A stretch of DNA of 64,000 bases from Brenneria goodwinii (GCF_002291445.1 NZ_CP014137.1:4030001-4094000), one strand, 5' to 3'; numbered from the stretch's first letter, positions 24,534 to 34,018 are shown. Notes: a model not told the origin generated them from the sequence alone. Numbers and translations: made by a program.

Positions 24534-24558
24534 CCCACAGGAAGCGATGCCGGTTTAA
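24534..24558 (+). repeat. Direct repeat, copy 2 (duplicate of kdgK 3' end)
   Basis: An exact 25-base copy of 22307-22331, 115 bases beyond the hcp stop. Only the tail of kdgK is present; the sequence before it is not convincingly kdgK-like. It marks the probable right edge of the Hcp module. The interval 24420-24533 otherwise has only a start-less minus-strand frame of about 42 codons (24455-24583). Confidence 0.8.
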
Positions 24559-24670
24559 CACGCGGCGAAATTGCGCATCTGGTCATCAATTCCACCAGTT
24601 GAAAGTTCCCCTGCGCGGGAAGGGAGCAGATCCGGCGTTTTCAATGGGTTAGTTCCTCCCCCTGACAAGG

Positions 24671-25005
24671 GCTGTCTCTTAGTCACATTTTTATGCGGAC
24701 TTGGAGATAGTTTCGTGCGCCACAATGCCGCTATGTCTATGCTATGTCGTAGCACGCGCCCGACATAGGGGGCTCAAACGCCAGCCCCCTATGAACCCCG
24801 GCTTCCGGCTAAATTATGTCGCTGCGCGATGCCTTCGGAATCGGATCGCTCTTACCGAACCGCCAGTGACGCGTTCCCGACGCGGCACTGGCTTGAACCG
24901 CATCCCTGCGGTTCATTCGGGAGCCCTCCGCTTCCTCAGCATAATTTCTTACGCCGGGTAACGGCAAAGTCCCTCATAGCCCCTACATTTGTGTATAAGA
25001 GACTG
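24671..25005. mobile_element. 335-bp non-coding element with IS50/Tn5-like ends
   Basis: The left end reads CTGTCTCTTAGTCACATTT and the right end, on the opposite strand, CAGTCTCTTATACACAAAT. They match each other at 14 of 19 positions and resemble the 19-bp ends of IS50/Tn5. The flanks CTGACAAGG (24662-24670) and CTGACAAAG (25006-25014) form a 9-bp target duplication with one mismatch, the length made by the IS50 group. Nothing inside looks like a transposase, so this would be a miniature element moved in trans. Internal hairpins include AGGGGGCT and AGCCCCCT. Confidence 0.65.
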
Positions 25006-25054
25006 CTGACAAAGCCCCTAATATACCTCTGTCATCCTTCACGGCCCCAGCGCG

Positions 25055-25136
25055 GTCATTCCCGCAGTAGTAGGCGGGAATCTCCTGCTGAAACCGTAAA
25101 CAGCCATTGGCTGATTCCCGCCTACGCGGGAATGAC
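25055..25136. repeat. Palindromic repeat with GTCATTCCCGC ends
   Basis: GTCATTCCCGC (25055-25065) and GCGGGAATGAC (25126-25136) are perfect 11-bp inverted ends of an 82-bp segment, with further GGCGGGAAT and ATTCCCGCC blocks inside. Such ATTCCCGC/GCGGGAAT palindromes are a common dispersed repeat class in many proteobacteria. It sits between the miniature element and yhjJ and could also fold as a transcription stop for yhjJ. Confidence 0.5.
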
Positions 25137-25193
25137 GGGTTTGGGAAGGTTTGTCATCAACCTCCGGCCGCTTACGCGGCCTTATATTAAAGG

Positions 25194-26675
25194 TTACTGC
25201 GCGGCGGGCGCTGCCGCTTCCTCTTGCGGTTTGGGCTCTTCCTCGGCGGCCGCCGGCGTCATAATTTGGCTATAGGCCGCCTGAAGCTCCTTCATATGAG
25301 CCTCCGGCTCGCCCTGCTGCTGTATCAACATCAGAGTGGCGTCTTGCGACAACCACTGATGCAACTCCTGATTCAGCGCATCCAGCGTCAGCCCAGATAA
25401 AGCCGTCTGCCGTAATTTTTGGTACTGTTCCGGGGCAATATCCACCACGCCGTTTTGTTGCGAGCGTAAGCGCTGCTCCATTAGCACATCCGTACTGGTG
25501 CGGGCATAGGTGGCGAATAGCTTGCTCAGTTCATCGGTTTTACGCGCGATCAGCCCATCAAATTCCTGCTGTGTCAGCCCGTTATCCCTCAGCGCCGCCA
25601 GCTCCTGAGCCAAAAACGTCATCGCCGGCGTCACGCTGTCAATACCGGGAATATCCATATGAATGGCGCACTGCGCGCGGGTATAGAAGACGTTACAGTT
25701 GAAACGGAGGTTATTGCCCTTCTGCGAACTTTTCTTCAACGCCTGCTGCACATGCCAGAATAGGGCTTCTCTTGCCAAATCGCTCTGCCAGTAACGAGCC
25801 AACGCTCTATCGTCCCGAATGGGGTGCCACGGCATATCCCACACCAGCGACAGCGTGTCTTGCTGCGCGTTCTTATTGATCAGACTAATGGCCTGGGGCG
25901 GTAATGGGCTTAACGTCGGCACCGGCGTCGGATCTTCGCGTTTCCCCTGTAGCGATGAGAACGCTTTACTGATTTGTTCAACGATACTGCGGTGATCAAC
26001 ATGACCGACGATATAGAGCGTCATGGCGTCCGGGGTATACCAGGTTTTATAAAACTGCCGCAGCGGCTCGCTGCTTAGCGGCGGGGTGACCTCCTGGCCG
26101 GGATCGTGGGCCAACAGCGTGGATCCCTTCAGCCGATAGCGCCAACCGGGATCTTGCGGGTTGACCGGAAAGGTCGCCACCCGATCGGGCCCGTTTAACG
26201 CCGTGTTGATGCGTTGATCGTTGATATCTAACTGACCGACCGTTTCCGATAGCCAATTCAACGCTTCTTTCAGCAATTCCGGCCGATTATTCGGCAAACT
26301 CAGGTTGTAAAAGGTGAAGTCATATGACGTGACCGCCGGCGGCAACGTCCGCCCGCCCTCCTCTGCCGGTGTCCACAAAGAAGGCAATTGCGCTGCCGAA
26401 AAGCTATCCCCGGGGGTTAACGCCAATCGGGGAATAAAATGGGCGAATCCTGATTGCTGAGTATTTTCAGCCAGAGAACCGGTATTCACCATCAGACGTA
26501 ACTCGACCCTGTCGCCCGGCCGTTGCGGGGTCGTCAGTAACTGCCAGGTAAAACCATTATCAAGTTTCCCCTGCTGCCAGGCAGGATCGGGTTGTAGTGT
26601 TTCAGCCTGCACGTTGCTGCCGGCAACTGCCAGCAACATTCCACCAACTAAAAGTCCAATTTTGGTGCCCTGCAT
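25194..26675 (-). CDS. yhjJ: Periplasmic M16-type peptidase homologue YhjJ
   Basis: The 493-residue protein starts MQGTKIGLLVGGMLLAVAG, a signal peptide, and follows E. coli YhjJ (498 aa) along its whole length (PDPAWQQG, TTPQRPGDRVE, YKTWYTPDAM, IAPEQYQKLRQ). The fold is that of the M16 (pitrilysin) family. Where active enzymes have the zinc motif HxxEH, this protein has HFIPR within QSGFAHFIPRLALTP, so the catalytic Glu and second His are missing and peptidase activity is not expected. The E. coli homologue has the same defect. A role as a non-catalytic binding partner is possible. The gene is monocistronic, and its C-terminus is rich in Glu, Pro and Ala. Confidence 0.9.
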   Translation of the reverse strand: MQGTKIGLLVGGMLLAVAGSNVQAETLQPDPAWQQGKLDNGFTWQLLTTPQRPGDRVELRLMVNTGSLAENTQQSGFAHFIPRLALTPGDSFSAAQLPSLWTPAEEGGRTLPPAVTSYDFTFYNLSLPNNRPELLKEALNWLSETVGQLDINDQRINTALNGPDRVATFPVNPQDPGWRYRLKGSTLLAHDPGQEVTPPLSSEPLRQFYKTWYTPDAMTLYIVGHVDHRSIVEQISKAFSSLQGKREDPTPVPTLSPLPPQAISLINKNAQQDTLSLVWDMPWHPIRDDRALARYWQSDLAREALFWHVQQALKKSSQKGNNLRFNCNVFYTRAQCAIHMDIPGIDSVTPAMTFLAQELAALRDNGLTQQEFDGLIARKTDELSKLFATYARTSTDVLMEQRLRSQQNGVVDIAPEQYQKLRQTALSGLTLDALNQELHQWLSQDATLMLIQQQGEPEAHMKELQAAYSQIMTPAAAEEEPKPQEEAAAPAAQ

Positions 26676-27304
26676 GTGAACCCCTACTTAATAACTATCC
26701 AGATTGTTGTTGATAATAATAGCGGCCTTGCGCTTGCCGCCAAAACACTCTCATGAATACATCACGGAAAATGGGAATGGCGAAGTGTACCATCCCCTTG
26801 GACCACGCGCTTTCATCTATGTCACTCCAACCGACTAAATAATGTTCAAAAAAGGGAAATATTGATATTAAACAGATTGATGATGCGCTCATCGTCATCG
26901 GATCAGGACAACGTTAGGGGTGGTTGCCCGCAATCGCGCCGGTTTTTACGGCATAGATATTCATGCATGGGAACGATGAATGCCGGCGGGCATACACAGC
27001 CCGACATTCGACAACGATAATTTACATTTTCTCCTTAATTTTTCCACGATTCGTTAAACATTACCGGATAAAGTAAATCACAGCAGACATGCTGCAATAA
27101 TAATGATTTAAGTCTTAACACTATTCGGTTAAATATTGAGAGAGTCAGGACGATCGCCAGGGAAAGCGGCCCTCCTGCGGAAAATCGCATTCCCGCATGT
27201 CCGTACCGTCAGACTTAAAGGATTTTTGCAGGATAACGTTACCTGTCACTGATTCTGACCGTTCATACATGGCGTATAAAACTCTGCTGAGGAGCTGTAT
27301 TTAA
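26676..27304. other. Long divergent intergenic region yhjJ-acrD
   Basis: About 630 bases without a convincing gene. A 67-codon minus-strand frame (26695-26898) lacks a ribosome site and similarity, and I do not accept it. The AT-rich part from about 27020 to 27130 is the likely acrD regulatory region and includes a BaeR-like motif. Confidence 0.5.
27026..27044 (+). promoter_or_regulatory. Possible BaeR site upstream of acrD
   Basis: ATTTTCTCCTTAATTTTTC matches the published BaeR motif TTTTTCTCCATDATTGGC at about 13 of 18 positions. BaeR, helped by CpxR, activates acrD in E. coli and Salmonella. The distance to acrD (about 260 bases) is long, so this is only a candidate. Confidence 0.3.
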
Positions 27305-30300
27305 ATGGCGAATTTTTTTATCGATCGCCCCATTTTTGCCTGGGTATTGGCAATTTTACTCAGCTTGTGCGGTACTCTGGCGATCGTTTCGCTCCCCATC
27401 GAGCAATATCCCGATTTGGCGCCGCCCACGGTACGGATCAGCGCCAACTATCCCGGCGCTTCCGCCCAGACCATTGAGAACACCGTGACGCAGGTTATCG
27501 AGCAGAGCATGACCGGGCTTGATAATTTGATGTATATGGCGTCAAACAGCAGCAACACCGGACAAGCGCGGATAACGCTCAGCTTCGAGGCCGGAACCAA
27601 TCCGAACGAAGCCCGCCAGCAGGTGCAGAACCAGCTGCAATCGGCGTTGCGAAAACTCCCGCAGGCCGTGCAACAGCAGGGGGTCACGGTCAATAAAACC
27701 GGCGATACCAATATCCTGATGATTGCCTTTGTTTCCACCGACGGCAGCATGGATAAACAGGATATTTCAGACTATGTCGCCAGTAACATTCAGGAACCGC
27801 TCAGCCGCATCAACGGCGTCGGCGGAGTGGACGCCTACGGATCGCAATATGCGATGCGTATCTGGCTCGATCCCTTGAAACTGACGGACTACTCGCTCAT
27901 CACCGCGGATGTGGTCTCCGCCATCGAGTCGCAAAACAGCCAGGTTTCCGTCGGTCAGGTGGGGGGAACGCCATCGGTGGATAACCAGCTGTTGAATGCC
28001 GCCATCAATGCCCAGTCGCTGCTGCAAACGCCGCAGCAGTTCCGTGATATTACCCTGCGGGTCAATAAGGACGGTTCCGCGGTCACCCTGGGCGACGTCG
28101 CCGAAGTCGAACTGGGCGCGGAAAGTTATGACTTTCTCAGCCGATATAACGGCCAGCCGGCTTCCGGTCTGGGGGTAACGCTGGCATCCGGGGCCAACGA
28201 GCTGGAGACGGACAAACTGGTGCGTGCGCGTATCGAGGAGCTATCGCACTACTTTCCCCGCGGGCTGGAAGCCAAAATCGCCTTTGAAACCTCCCCTTTT
28301 GTTAAGGCTTCCATTACCGATGTGGTGAAAACCCTGTTTGAAGCGGTACTGCTGGTATTTCTGGTCATGTACCTGTTCCTGCAGAACTTCCGCGCCACGC
28401 TGATCCCCACCATCGCCGTACCGGTTGTGCTGCTGGGCACCTTCGCGGTGCTTTACGCCTGCGGATTCAGCCTCAATACCCTCACCATGTTCGCCATGGT
28501 GCTGGCGATCGGCCTGCTGGTGGATGACGCCATCGTGGTGGTGGAAAACGTCGAGCGCGTTATGAGCGAAGAGGGGCTTTCCCCGCGCGAAGCGACACGA
28601 AAATCCATGGGCCAGGTTCAGGGGGCGCTGGTGGGGATTGCGATGGTGCTGTCGGCGGTATTCGTCCCCATGGCCTTTTTCGGCGGGACGACCGGGGCGA
28701 TTTATCGCCAGTTCTCCATTACCATCGTTTCCGCCATGGTCCTGTCGGTGCTGGTGGCGATGATCCTCACCCCGGCCCTGTGCGCCACGCTGCTCAAGCC
28801 CATCGCCAAAGGCCATCAGCACGGACGCAAAGGGTTTTTCGGCTGGTTTAACCGCAACTTTAACCTCGGCGCGGCGCGTTACGAGCGCGGGGTGGCGAAA
28901 ATCCTGATAAGAAGCGGCCGCTGGATGCTGCTTTATCTTGGCATCATCGGCATCATGGCGTTCCTGTTTATCAAACTGCCGACCTCCTTTCTGCCGCTGG
29001 AAGACAAGGGCGTGTTCATGACGCAGGTACAATTGCCGCCCGGATCGACGCAGCAACAGACATTGAAGGTGGTAGACAAGATTGAGCGGTACTACCTCAC
29101 CCAAGAGAAAGACAACGTGGTATCGGTATTCGCCACCGTAGGTTCCGGCCCCGGCGGCAACGGACAGAACGTCGCGCGTCTATTCGTCCGCTTGAAAGAC
29201 TGGGATGAACGCACGTCGGCGGACAATAGTTCCTTTGCGATTATCGAGCGCGCCACCAAAGCGTTTCGCAACATCGACGAAGCGCGGGTCATCGCCAATA
29301 GTCCGCCGTCCATCAACGGTCTGGGCAATGCGGCCGGCTTTACCATGGAATTGCAGGATCACGCCGGGCTGGGCCACAACGCCATGATGCAGGCGCGCGA
29401 CCAACTGTTATCGATGGCCGGCGATAATCCGGCGCTGACCCGGGTACGCCATAACGGTCTGGACGACAACGCGCAGTTGAGGATCGATATCGACCAACGC
29501 AAGGCGCAGGCGCTGGGCGTCTCTATCGACGATATCAACAACGTACTGCAAACCGGCTGGGGCTCCACCTATGTCAATGATTTCATCGATCGCGGACGGG
29601 TGAAAAAAGTCTACGTGCAGGCCGCCGCCAAATATCGCATGCAGCCGGACGATATCAGCAAATGGTATGTCCGCAACAGCGATGGCGGAATGGTGCCCTT
29701 TACCGCTTTCGCCCACACCTCATGGGAAAGCGATTCACCGCGTCTGGAGCGTTATAACGGCTACTCCTCACTGGAGATCGTCGGCGAAGCCGCGCCTGGC
29801 GTCAGCACCGGGACGGCCATGGACATTATGGAAGATCTGGTGAAAAAATTACCGGAGGGTCTTGGCCTGGAATGGACGGGGATGTCCTACCAGGAAAGGC
29901 TAACGGGCGCGCAGGCGCCGGCGTTGTACGCCATTTCGCTACTGGTGGTGTTCCTGTGTCTGGCCGCGCTGTATGAAAGCTGGACCGTTCCTTTTTCGGT
30001 GATGCTGGTGGTGCCGCTCGGCGTGCTGGGCGCATTGCTGGCCACCTGGGGACGGGGGCTGGAGAACGACGTCTATTTCCAGGTAGGGCTGTTGACCGTT
30101 ATCGGTCTGGCGGCGAAGAACGCCATTCTGATCGTCGAGTTTGCCAATGAGATGAATCAACAGGGACGGGATCTGGTTGAGTCAACGCTGATAGCGTCGC
30201 GCCAGCGGCTACGGCCCATACTGATGACCTCGCTGGCGTTTATTTTCGGCGTGCTGCCGATGGCGACCAGTAACGGCGCCGGTTCCGCCAGCCAGCACGC

Positions 30301-30418
30301 CGTGGGAACCGGCGTCATCGGCGGGATGGTTTCCGCGACGATCCTTGCCATCTTCTTGGTACCGTTGTTCTTTGTCGTGGTCCGCAGACGCTTCCCGCTG
30401 AAAGCGAAGGAGGAGTAA
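27305..30418 (+). CDS. acrD: RND multidrug efflux permease AcrD
   Basis: The 1,037-residue protein has exactly the AcrD length and follows E. coli AcrD throughout. It starts MANFFIDRPIFAWVLAILL and has twelve membrane helices, two large periplasmic loops and the proton-relay residues: paired Asp in GLLVDDAIVVVENVER (helix 4, near residue 407) and Lys in AAKNAILIVEFANE (helix 10, near residue 940). AcrD works with AcrA and TolC to expel aminoglycosides, beta-lactams, bile acids and other amphiphiles. As in E. coli the gene stands alone without an adaptor gene; the adaptor would come from acrAB elsewhere. GAGGAG precedes the ATG. Other AcrB-type pumps are the only alternatives. Confidence 0.9.
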   Translation: MANFFIDRPIFAWVLAILLSLCGTLAIVSLPIEQYPDLAPPTVRISANYPGASAQTIENTVTQVIEQSMTGLDNLMYMASNSSNTGQARITLSFEAGTNPNEARQQVQNQLQSALRKLPQAVQQQGVTVNKTGDTNILMIAFVSTDGSMDKQDISDYVASNIQEPLSRINGVGGVDAYGSQYAMRIWLDPLKLTDYSLITADVVSAIESQNSQVSVGQVGGTPSVDNQLLNAAINAQSLLQTPQQFRDITLRVNKDGSAVTLGDVAEVELGAESYDFLSRYNGQPASGLGVTLASGANELETDKLVRARIEELSHYFPRGLEAKIAFETSPFVKASITDVVKTLFEAVLLVFLVMYLFLQNFRATLIPTIAVPVVLLGTFAVLYACGFSLNTLTMFAMVLAIGLLVDDAIVVVENVERVMSEEGLSPREATRKSMGQVQGALVGIAMVLSAVFVPMAFFGGTTGAIYRQFSITIVSAMVLSVLVAMILTPALCATLLKPIAKGHQHGRKGFFGWFNRNFNLGAARYERGVAKILIRSGRWMLLYLGIIGIMAFLFIKLPTSFLPLEDKGVFMTQVQLPPGSTQQQTLKVVDKIERYYLTQEKDNVVSVFATVGSGPGGNGQNVARLFVRLKDWDERTSADNSSFAIIERATKAFRNIDEARVIANSPPSINGLGNAAGFTMELQDHAGLGHNAMMQARDQLLSMAGDNPALTRVRHNGLDDNAQLRIDIDQRKAQALGVSIDDINNVLQTGWGSTYVNDFIDRGRVKKVYVQAAAKYRMQPDDISKWYVRNSDGGMVPFTAFAHTSWESDSPRLERYNGYSSLEIVGEAAPGVSTGTAMDIMEDLVKKLPEGLGLEWTGMSYQERLTGAQAPALYAISLLVVFLCLAALYESWTVPFSVMLVVPLGVLGALLATWGRGLENDVYFQVGLLTVIGLAAKNAILIVEFANEMNQQGRDLVESTLIASRQRLRPILMTSLAFIFGVLPMATSNGAGSASQHAVGTGVIGGMVSATILAIFLVPLFFVVVRRRFPLKAKEE

Positions 30419-30574
30419 CGCCTTAAAAAGGTTGCAGAAAAACGCACAGGAAAATATTAGCCGCTTATATATATCCAATGAATATAAGTAAGAAGAAACC
30501 ATAATAGAAAACAATCTACCGTCGCGATTAAAGTAACCGATTACTGTCTGAAGAAACGGGTTCAGGGTATCGGG

Positions 30575-32281
30575 ATGACGGCATTACTGGATATACGGGG
30601 GTTGAGCGTTCATTTCCCCGGACATGTGGCGGTGGATAACCTCGACCTGCGTATCGCGAAGGGAGAGATGCTGGCGCTGGTGGGGGAATCGGGCTGCGGC
30701 AAGTCCACCACGGCGCTGAGCATTATGCGGTTGCTGCCGGCGCAGACAAAAATCAGCGGCGCGATAACTCTCGGCGGCAAAGACTTGCTGCGTCTGGGAG
30801 AACGGCAGTTGGCCGAGGTGCGCGGCAACGACATCTCAATGATTTTTCAGGAGCCGATGACTTCACTGAACCCGGTGATGTCTATCGGGCGTCAGGTTGA
30901 AGAAGCATTGACCCTGCATCTGACGCTAACCCGGGCGCAGGCGCGCGCCCGCGCGATTGAACTGCTGAAACAGGTCAAACTGCCCGACCCTGAGAGCCGC
31001 TTCGACGATTACCCCCACCATCTATCCGGCGGACAACGCCAGCGCGTGATGATCGCGATGGCGATCGCCTGTCAGCCCGATCTGTTAATTGCCGACGAGC
31101 CGACCACGGCGCTGGATGTGACCATTCAGTCGCAGATACTGGCCCTGCTCGATGAACTGCGGCGCGAGCTGAATATGGCCGTGCTGCTGATCACCCACGA
31201 TCTGGGCGTGGTTTCCCAGTGGGCCGACCGCGTGGCGGTGATGCATAACGGCCGTAAGCTGGAGGAAGGCCCGGCCGATCGGATATTGCTCCATCCGCAG
31301 CATACCTATACGCAAGGGCTGCTGCATGCGTCGCTGCATCTGGAGCAGGATGCGCATTATCGTCAATCACGGCTGGCGGAGATCCGCTACAGCGACGAAC
31401 AGGGCTTCACGCTGTTTCAGCCCCCGGCGCGCACCGCGGAGACAGCTGCGCCGGCGAGCGCGCCGCAGCCGCTGCTGGCGGTCAGCAACCTGACGGTAAC
31501 CTATGAATCCGCACAGGGCGATCTTGCGGCGGTAAACGATGTGTCCTTACGGCTGCACGCCGGGGAAACGCTGGGGCTGGTAGGCGAATCGGGCTGCGGC
31601 AAATCCACGCTGTCGCGCGCCATCATGCGGTTGGAGCAGGCGCAGAGCGGCCAGATCGTCTTTGACGGACAGGATCTGCTGGCGCTGTCGCGCCGCCGGC
31701 TGCTGCCCTGGCGTAAGCGTATCCAGATGGTGTTTCAGGATCCTTACGGCTCGCTCAATCCACGCCAAAGCATTGATGAGATCCTGGGCTACGCGCTGGC
31801 GATCCACGGCATCAAAGAGCGGGGCGAACGCGAGCGGCGCATCATGCGCATTCTTGACGATGTCGGCTTACCCCAGTCGGCGCGCCAGCGCTACCCGCAC
31901 GAATTCTCCGGCGGACAACGTCAGCGCATCGGCATCGCCCGGGCGCTGGTATTGCGTCCGCAACTGCTTATCTGCGATGAACCCGTTTCCGCCCTCGACG
32001 TTTCCGTACAGGCGCAAATCATCAATCTGCTGGTGGACTTAAAGGCCGAACTGGGGCTGACCTACCTGTTTATCTCCCACGATCTGGCGGTCGTGCGCTA
32101 TATCGCCGACCGCGTTCTGGTGATGAACGGTGGGCGCATTGTGGAAGAGGGCGATCATGAACGCATCTGGCATCATCCCCAGCATCCCTATACCCGGACG
32201 CTGCTGGATGCCGTGCCGGGACGCCAAAACCGCGGGCAGCGGCCATCCGCCGCCCCGTCATTCGTTTCCGCGCTGAGTTGA
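30575..32281 (+). CDS. Fused two-domain ABC transporter ATPase, peptide/opine type
   Basis: The 568-residue protein carries two complete nucleotide-binding domains in tandem. Each has Walker A GESGCGKST (about residues 38-46 and 337-345), a signature (LSGGQRQRV and FSGGQRQRI) and Walker B (LLIADEPTTALD and LLICDEPVSALD). The oligopeptide/dipeptide C-terminal extension follows each domain (HPQHTYTQGLL and HPQHPYTRTLL). This is a fusion of the DppD- and DppF-like ATPases, as in GsiA and YejF. It powers import by the two permeases encoded downstream, at the cytoplasmic side of the membrane. First gene of a four-gene operon; a 156-base AT-rich gap separates it from acrD. Confidence 0.88.
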   Translation: MTALLDIRGLSVHFPGHVAVDNLDLRIAKGEMLALVGESGCGKSTTALSIMRLLPAQTKISGAITLGGKDLLRLGERQLAEVRGNDISMIFQEPMTSLNPVMSIGRQVEEALTLHLTLTRAQARARAIELLKQVKLPDPESRFDDYPHHLSGGQRQRVMIAMAIACQPDLLIADEPTTALDVTIQSQILALLDELRRELNMAVLLITHDLGVVSQWADRVAVMHNGRKLEEGPADRILLHPQHTYTQGLLHASLHLEQDAHYRQSRLAEIRYSDEQGFTLFQPPARTAETAAPASAPQPLLAVSNLTVTYESAQGDLAAVNDVSLRLHAGETLGLVGESGCGKSTLSRAIMRLEQAQSGQIVFDGQDLLALSRRRLLPWRKRIQMVFQDPYGSLNPRQSIDEILGYALAIHGIKERGERERRIMRILDDVGLPQSARQRYPHEFSGGQRQRIGIARALVLRPQLLICDEPVSALDVSVQAQIINLLVDLKAELGLTYLFISHDLAVVRYIADRVLVMNGGRIVEEGDHERIWHHPQHPYTRTLLDAVPGRQNRGQRPSAAPSFVSALS

Positions 32282-32329
32282 GCGGTTGACTTACTTCGAT
32301 TTTATTGACAGGCACAGGGGCAACAAATA

Positions 32330-34018
32330 ATGAATAAACGTCCATCAGACAGCAATATCGACGCGCTGGTCGAGTATGAACTCAACCGCCGCAAGTTTCT
32401 GGGCATCTCCGGCGCCATTCTGGCATCGGGGGTATTTGGCGGCATCTGGCCGAGCGAGAGCGCGGCGGAAGTCGGCAGCCTGCCGAATACCGTGACCGGC
32501 GCAATACGCGGCGGCACGCTGGAGGCGGTGGTGCATCCCGAACCGCCGACGCTGGCGTTCTTTATCAACACGTCGACGCCCGGCCGTACCGTCGTCAGCA
32601 AGATTTTCGACGGACTGTTCGACTACGCGCCGGATCTGACGCCGCGCCCGCAGCTGGCGGAAAAGGTGGCGGTATCGGACGACGGGCTGACCGTCACGCT
32701 ATCTCTGCGCCGCAACGTGCTATGGCACGACGGCCAGCCTTTCAGCGCGGCCGACGTAAAATTCTCGGCGGAAAATGTCTGGAGACAATACTCGCCGTTC
32801 GCCCGCCGGGTGTTCCAATACCTGTCCGCCGTGGAAACGCCGGATGAACATACCGTGATCCTGACGCTTTCCAAACCCACGCCGGTGGTGCTCAACGCGC
32901 TGGACGTGGTGGCCACCCCTATCCTGCCGCGTCATCTGTATGAAGGCACGGATATTCCCAACAATCCATACAACAACAAGCCCGTCGGCACCGGGCCGTT
33001 CGTGTTCCGCGAATGGCAGCGCGGCAGCCACATCGCGCTGGAGCGATTCGATAAATACTGGCAGCCCGAGCGCCCGTTCCTGGATAAGCTGCTGTTCAAA
33101 ATCATCCCCGATGTTTCCGGACGCGCCACCGCCTTTGAAACCGGCGAAATCCAGTACGGCGAACGAAATCCCGTCACCTTCGCCGACGCCGCCCGTCTGG
33201 CGCAACTGCCGAATCTGACGCTGGATACCGACGGCTATAATGGCTTCGCCACCTCATTCTGGCTGCTGCCCAATCTGCGCGATCCCATTCTGAGCAACCT
33301 GAAGGTACGCCAGGCCATCGCCCACGCCGTCAATAAGGATCTGCTGGTCAGAACCGTGTGGGGAGGCTACGCCAAACCGGCGACCGGACCGGTATCCTCG
33401 CAGCTCAGCACCTTTTATACCGCCGACACCCAGCAGTATCCGTTCGATGTCAAAAAGGCGCAGGCGCTGCTGGATGAAGCGGGATACCCGAAAAAAGCGG
33501 ACGGCTGGCGCTTCAAGCTGAACCACGACTTCATCCCGTTTGGCGATGACTACCGCCGCACCGGAGAATTCGTCCGTCAGGCGCTGCGCGCCATCGGCAT
33601 CGACGTCACGCTGCGCGCGCTGGATCTGGCCACCTGGACGACCAACATCTTCAAGAACTATGACTACCAGCTTGCCAGCTCCTGGGGCGTGAACTGGACG
33701 GATCCGCAATTGGGCGTCGAACAACTCTACTGGTCCAAAGCGGAAAGCAAGGGTACGCCCTGGACCAACGCCTCAGGCTACGCCAGCCCGGAAGCCGATC
33801 GTATCATTGAGGCGGCGCAGATCGAGGTCGATCCGCAAAAACGGCTGGCGCTCTATCACGATCTACAGCGCATTGTGCAACGCGATCTCCCCCAGATTAA
33901 CCTGTTTGAATTCAAATGGTTCGGCATCTGGGCCCGCAACCTGCGCAACGTGACGGATACCTTCAACCACAGTCAGAATAATTTCGCTCATGTATGGCTG
34001 GATAAAAAAGGCGCCTGA
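32330..34018 (+). CDS. Tat-exported family 5 solute-binding protein
   Basis: The 562-residue protein is an extracellular solute-binding protein of family 5 (peptide/nickel/opine class). Conserved blocks include VVSKIFDGLFDYAPDLTPRP, LRRNVLWHDGQPFSAADVKFS and the hinge region GTGPFVFREWQRGSHI. Its N-terminus has a twin-arginine motif, NRRKFLGISGAILASG, ending near SESAAE, so it appears to be exported folded through Tat rather than Sec. Family 5 proteins bind peptides, heme, nickel chelates, opines or sugars; the ligand here cannot be named. GGGG-type ribosome site before 32330. The permeases follow directly, 17 bases after the stop. Confidence 0.85.
   Translation: MNKRPSDSNIDALVEYELNRRKFLGISGAILASGVFGGIWPSESAAEVGSLPNTVTGAIRGGTLEAVVHPEPPTLAFFINTSTPGRTVVSKIFDGLFDYAPDLTPRPQLAEKVAVSDDGLTVTLSLRRNVLWHDGQPFSAADVKFSAENVWRQYSPFARRVFQYLSAVETPDEHTVILTLSKPTPVVLNALDVVATPILPRHLYEGTDIPNNPYNNKPVGTGPFVFREWQRGSHIALERFDKYWQPERPFLDKLLFKIIPDVSGRATAFETGEIQYGERNPVTFADAARLAQLPNLTLDTDGYNGFATSFWLLPNLRDPILSNLKVRQAIAHAVNKDLLVRTVWGGYAKPATGPVSSQLSTFYTADTQQYPFDVKKAQALLDEAGYPKKADGWRFKLNHDFIPFGDDYRRTGEFVRQALRAIGIDVTLRALDLATWTTNIFKNYDYQLASSWGVNWTDPQLGVEQLYWSKAESKGTPWTNASGYASPEADRIIEAAQIEVDPQKRLALYHDLQRIVQRDLPQINLFEFKWFGIWARNLRNVTDTFNHSQNNFAHVWLDKKGA

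Noticed and set aside
26695..26898. 67-codon minus-strand frame upstream of acrD
   Set aside because: No ribosome site, no recognisable similarity, and it lies in a regulatory gap.
28241..29104. 287-codon minus-strand frame inside acrD
   Set aside because: Composition (very rich in His, Gln and Arg) is that of an antisense shadow of a GC-rich membrane-protein gene.
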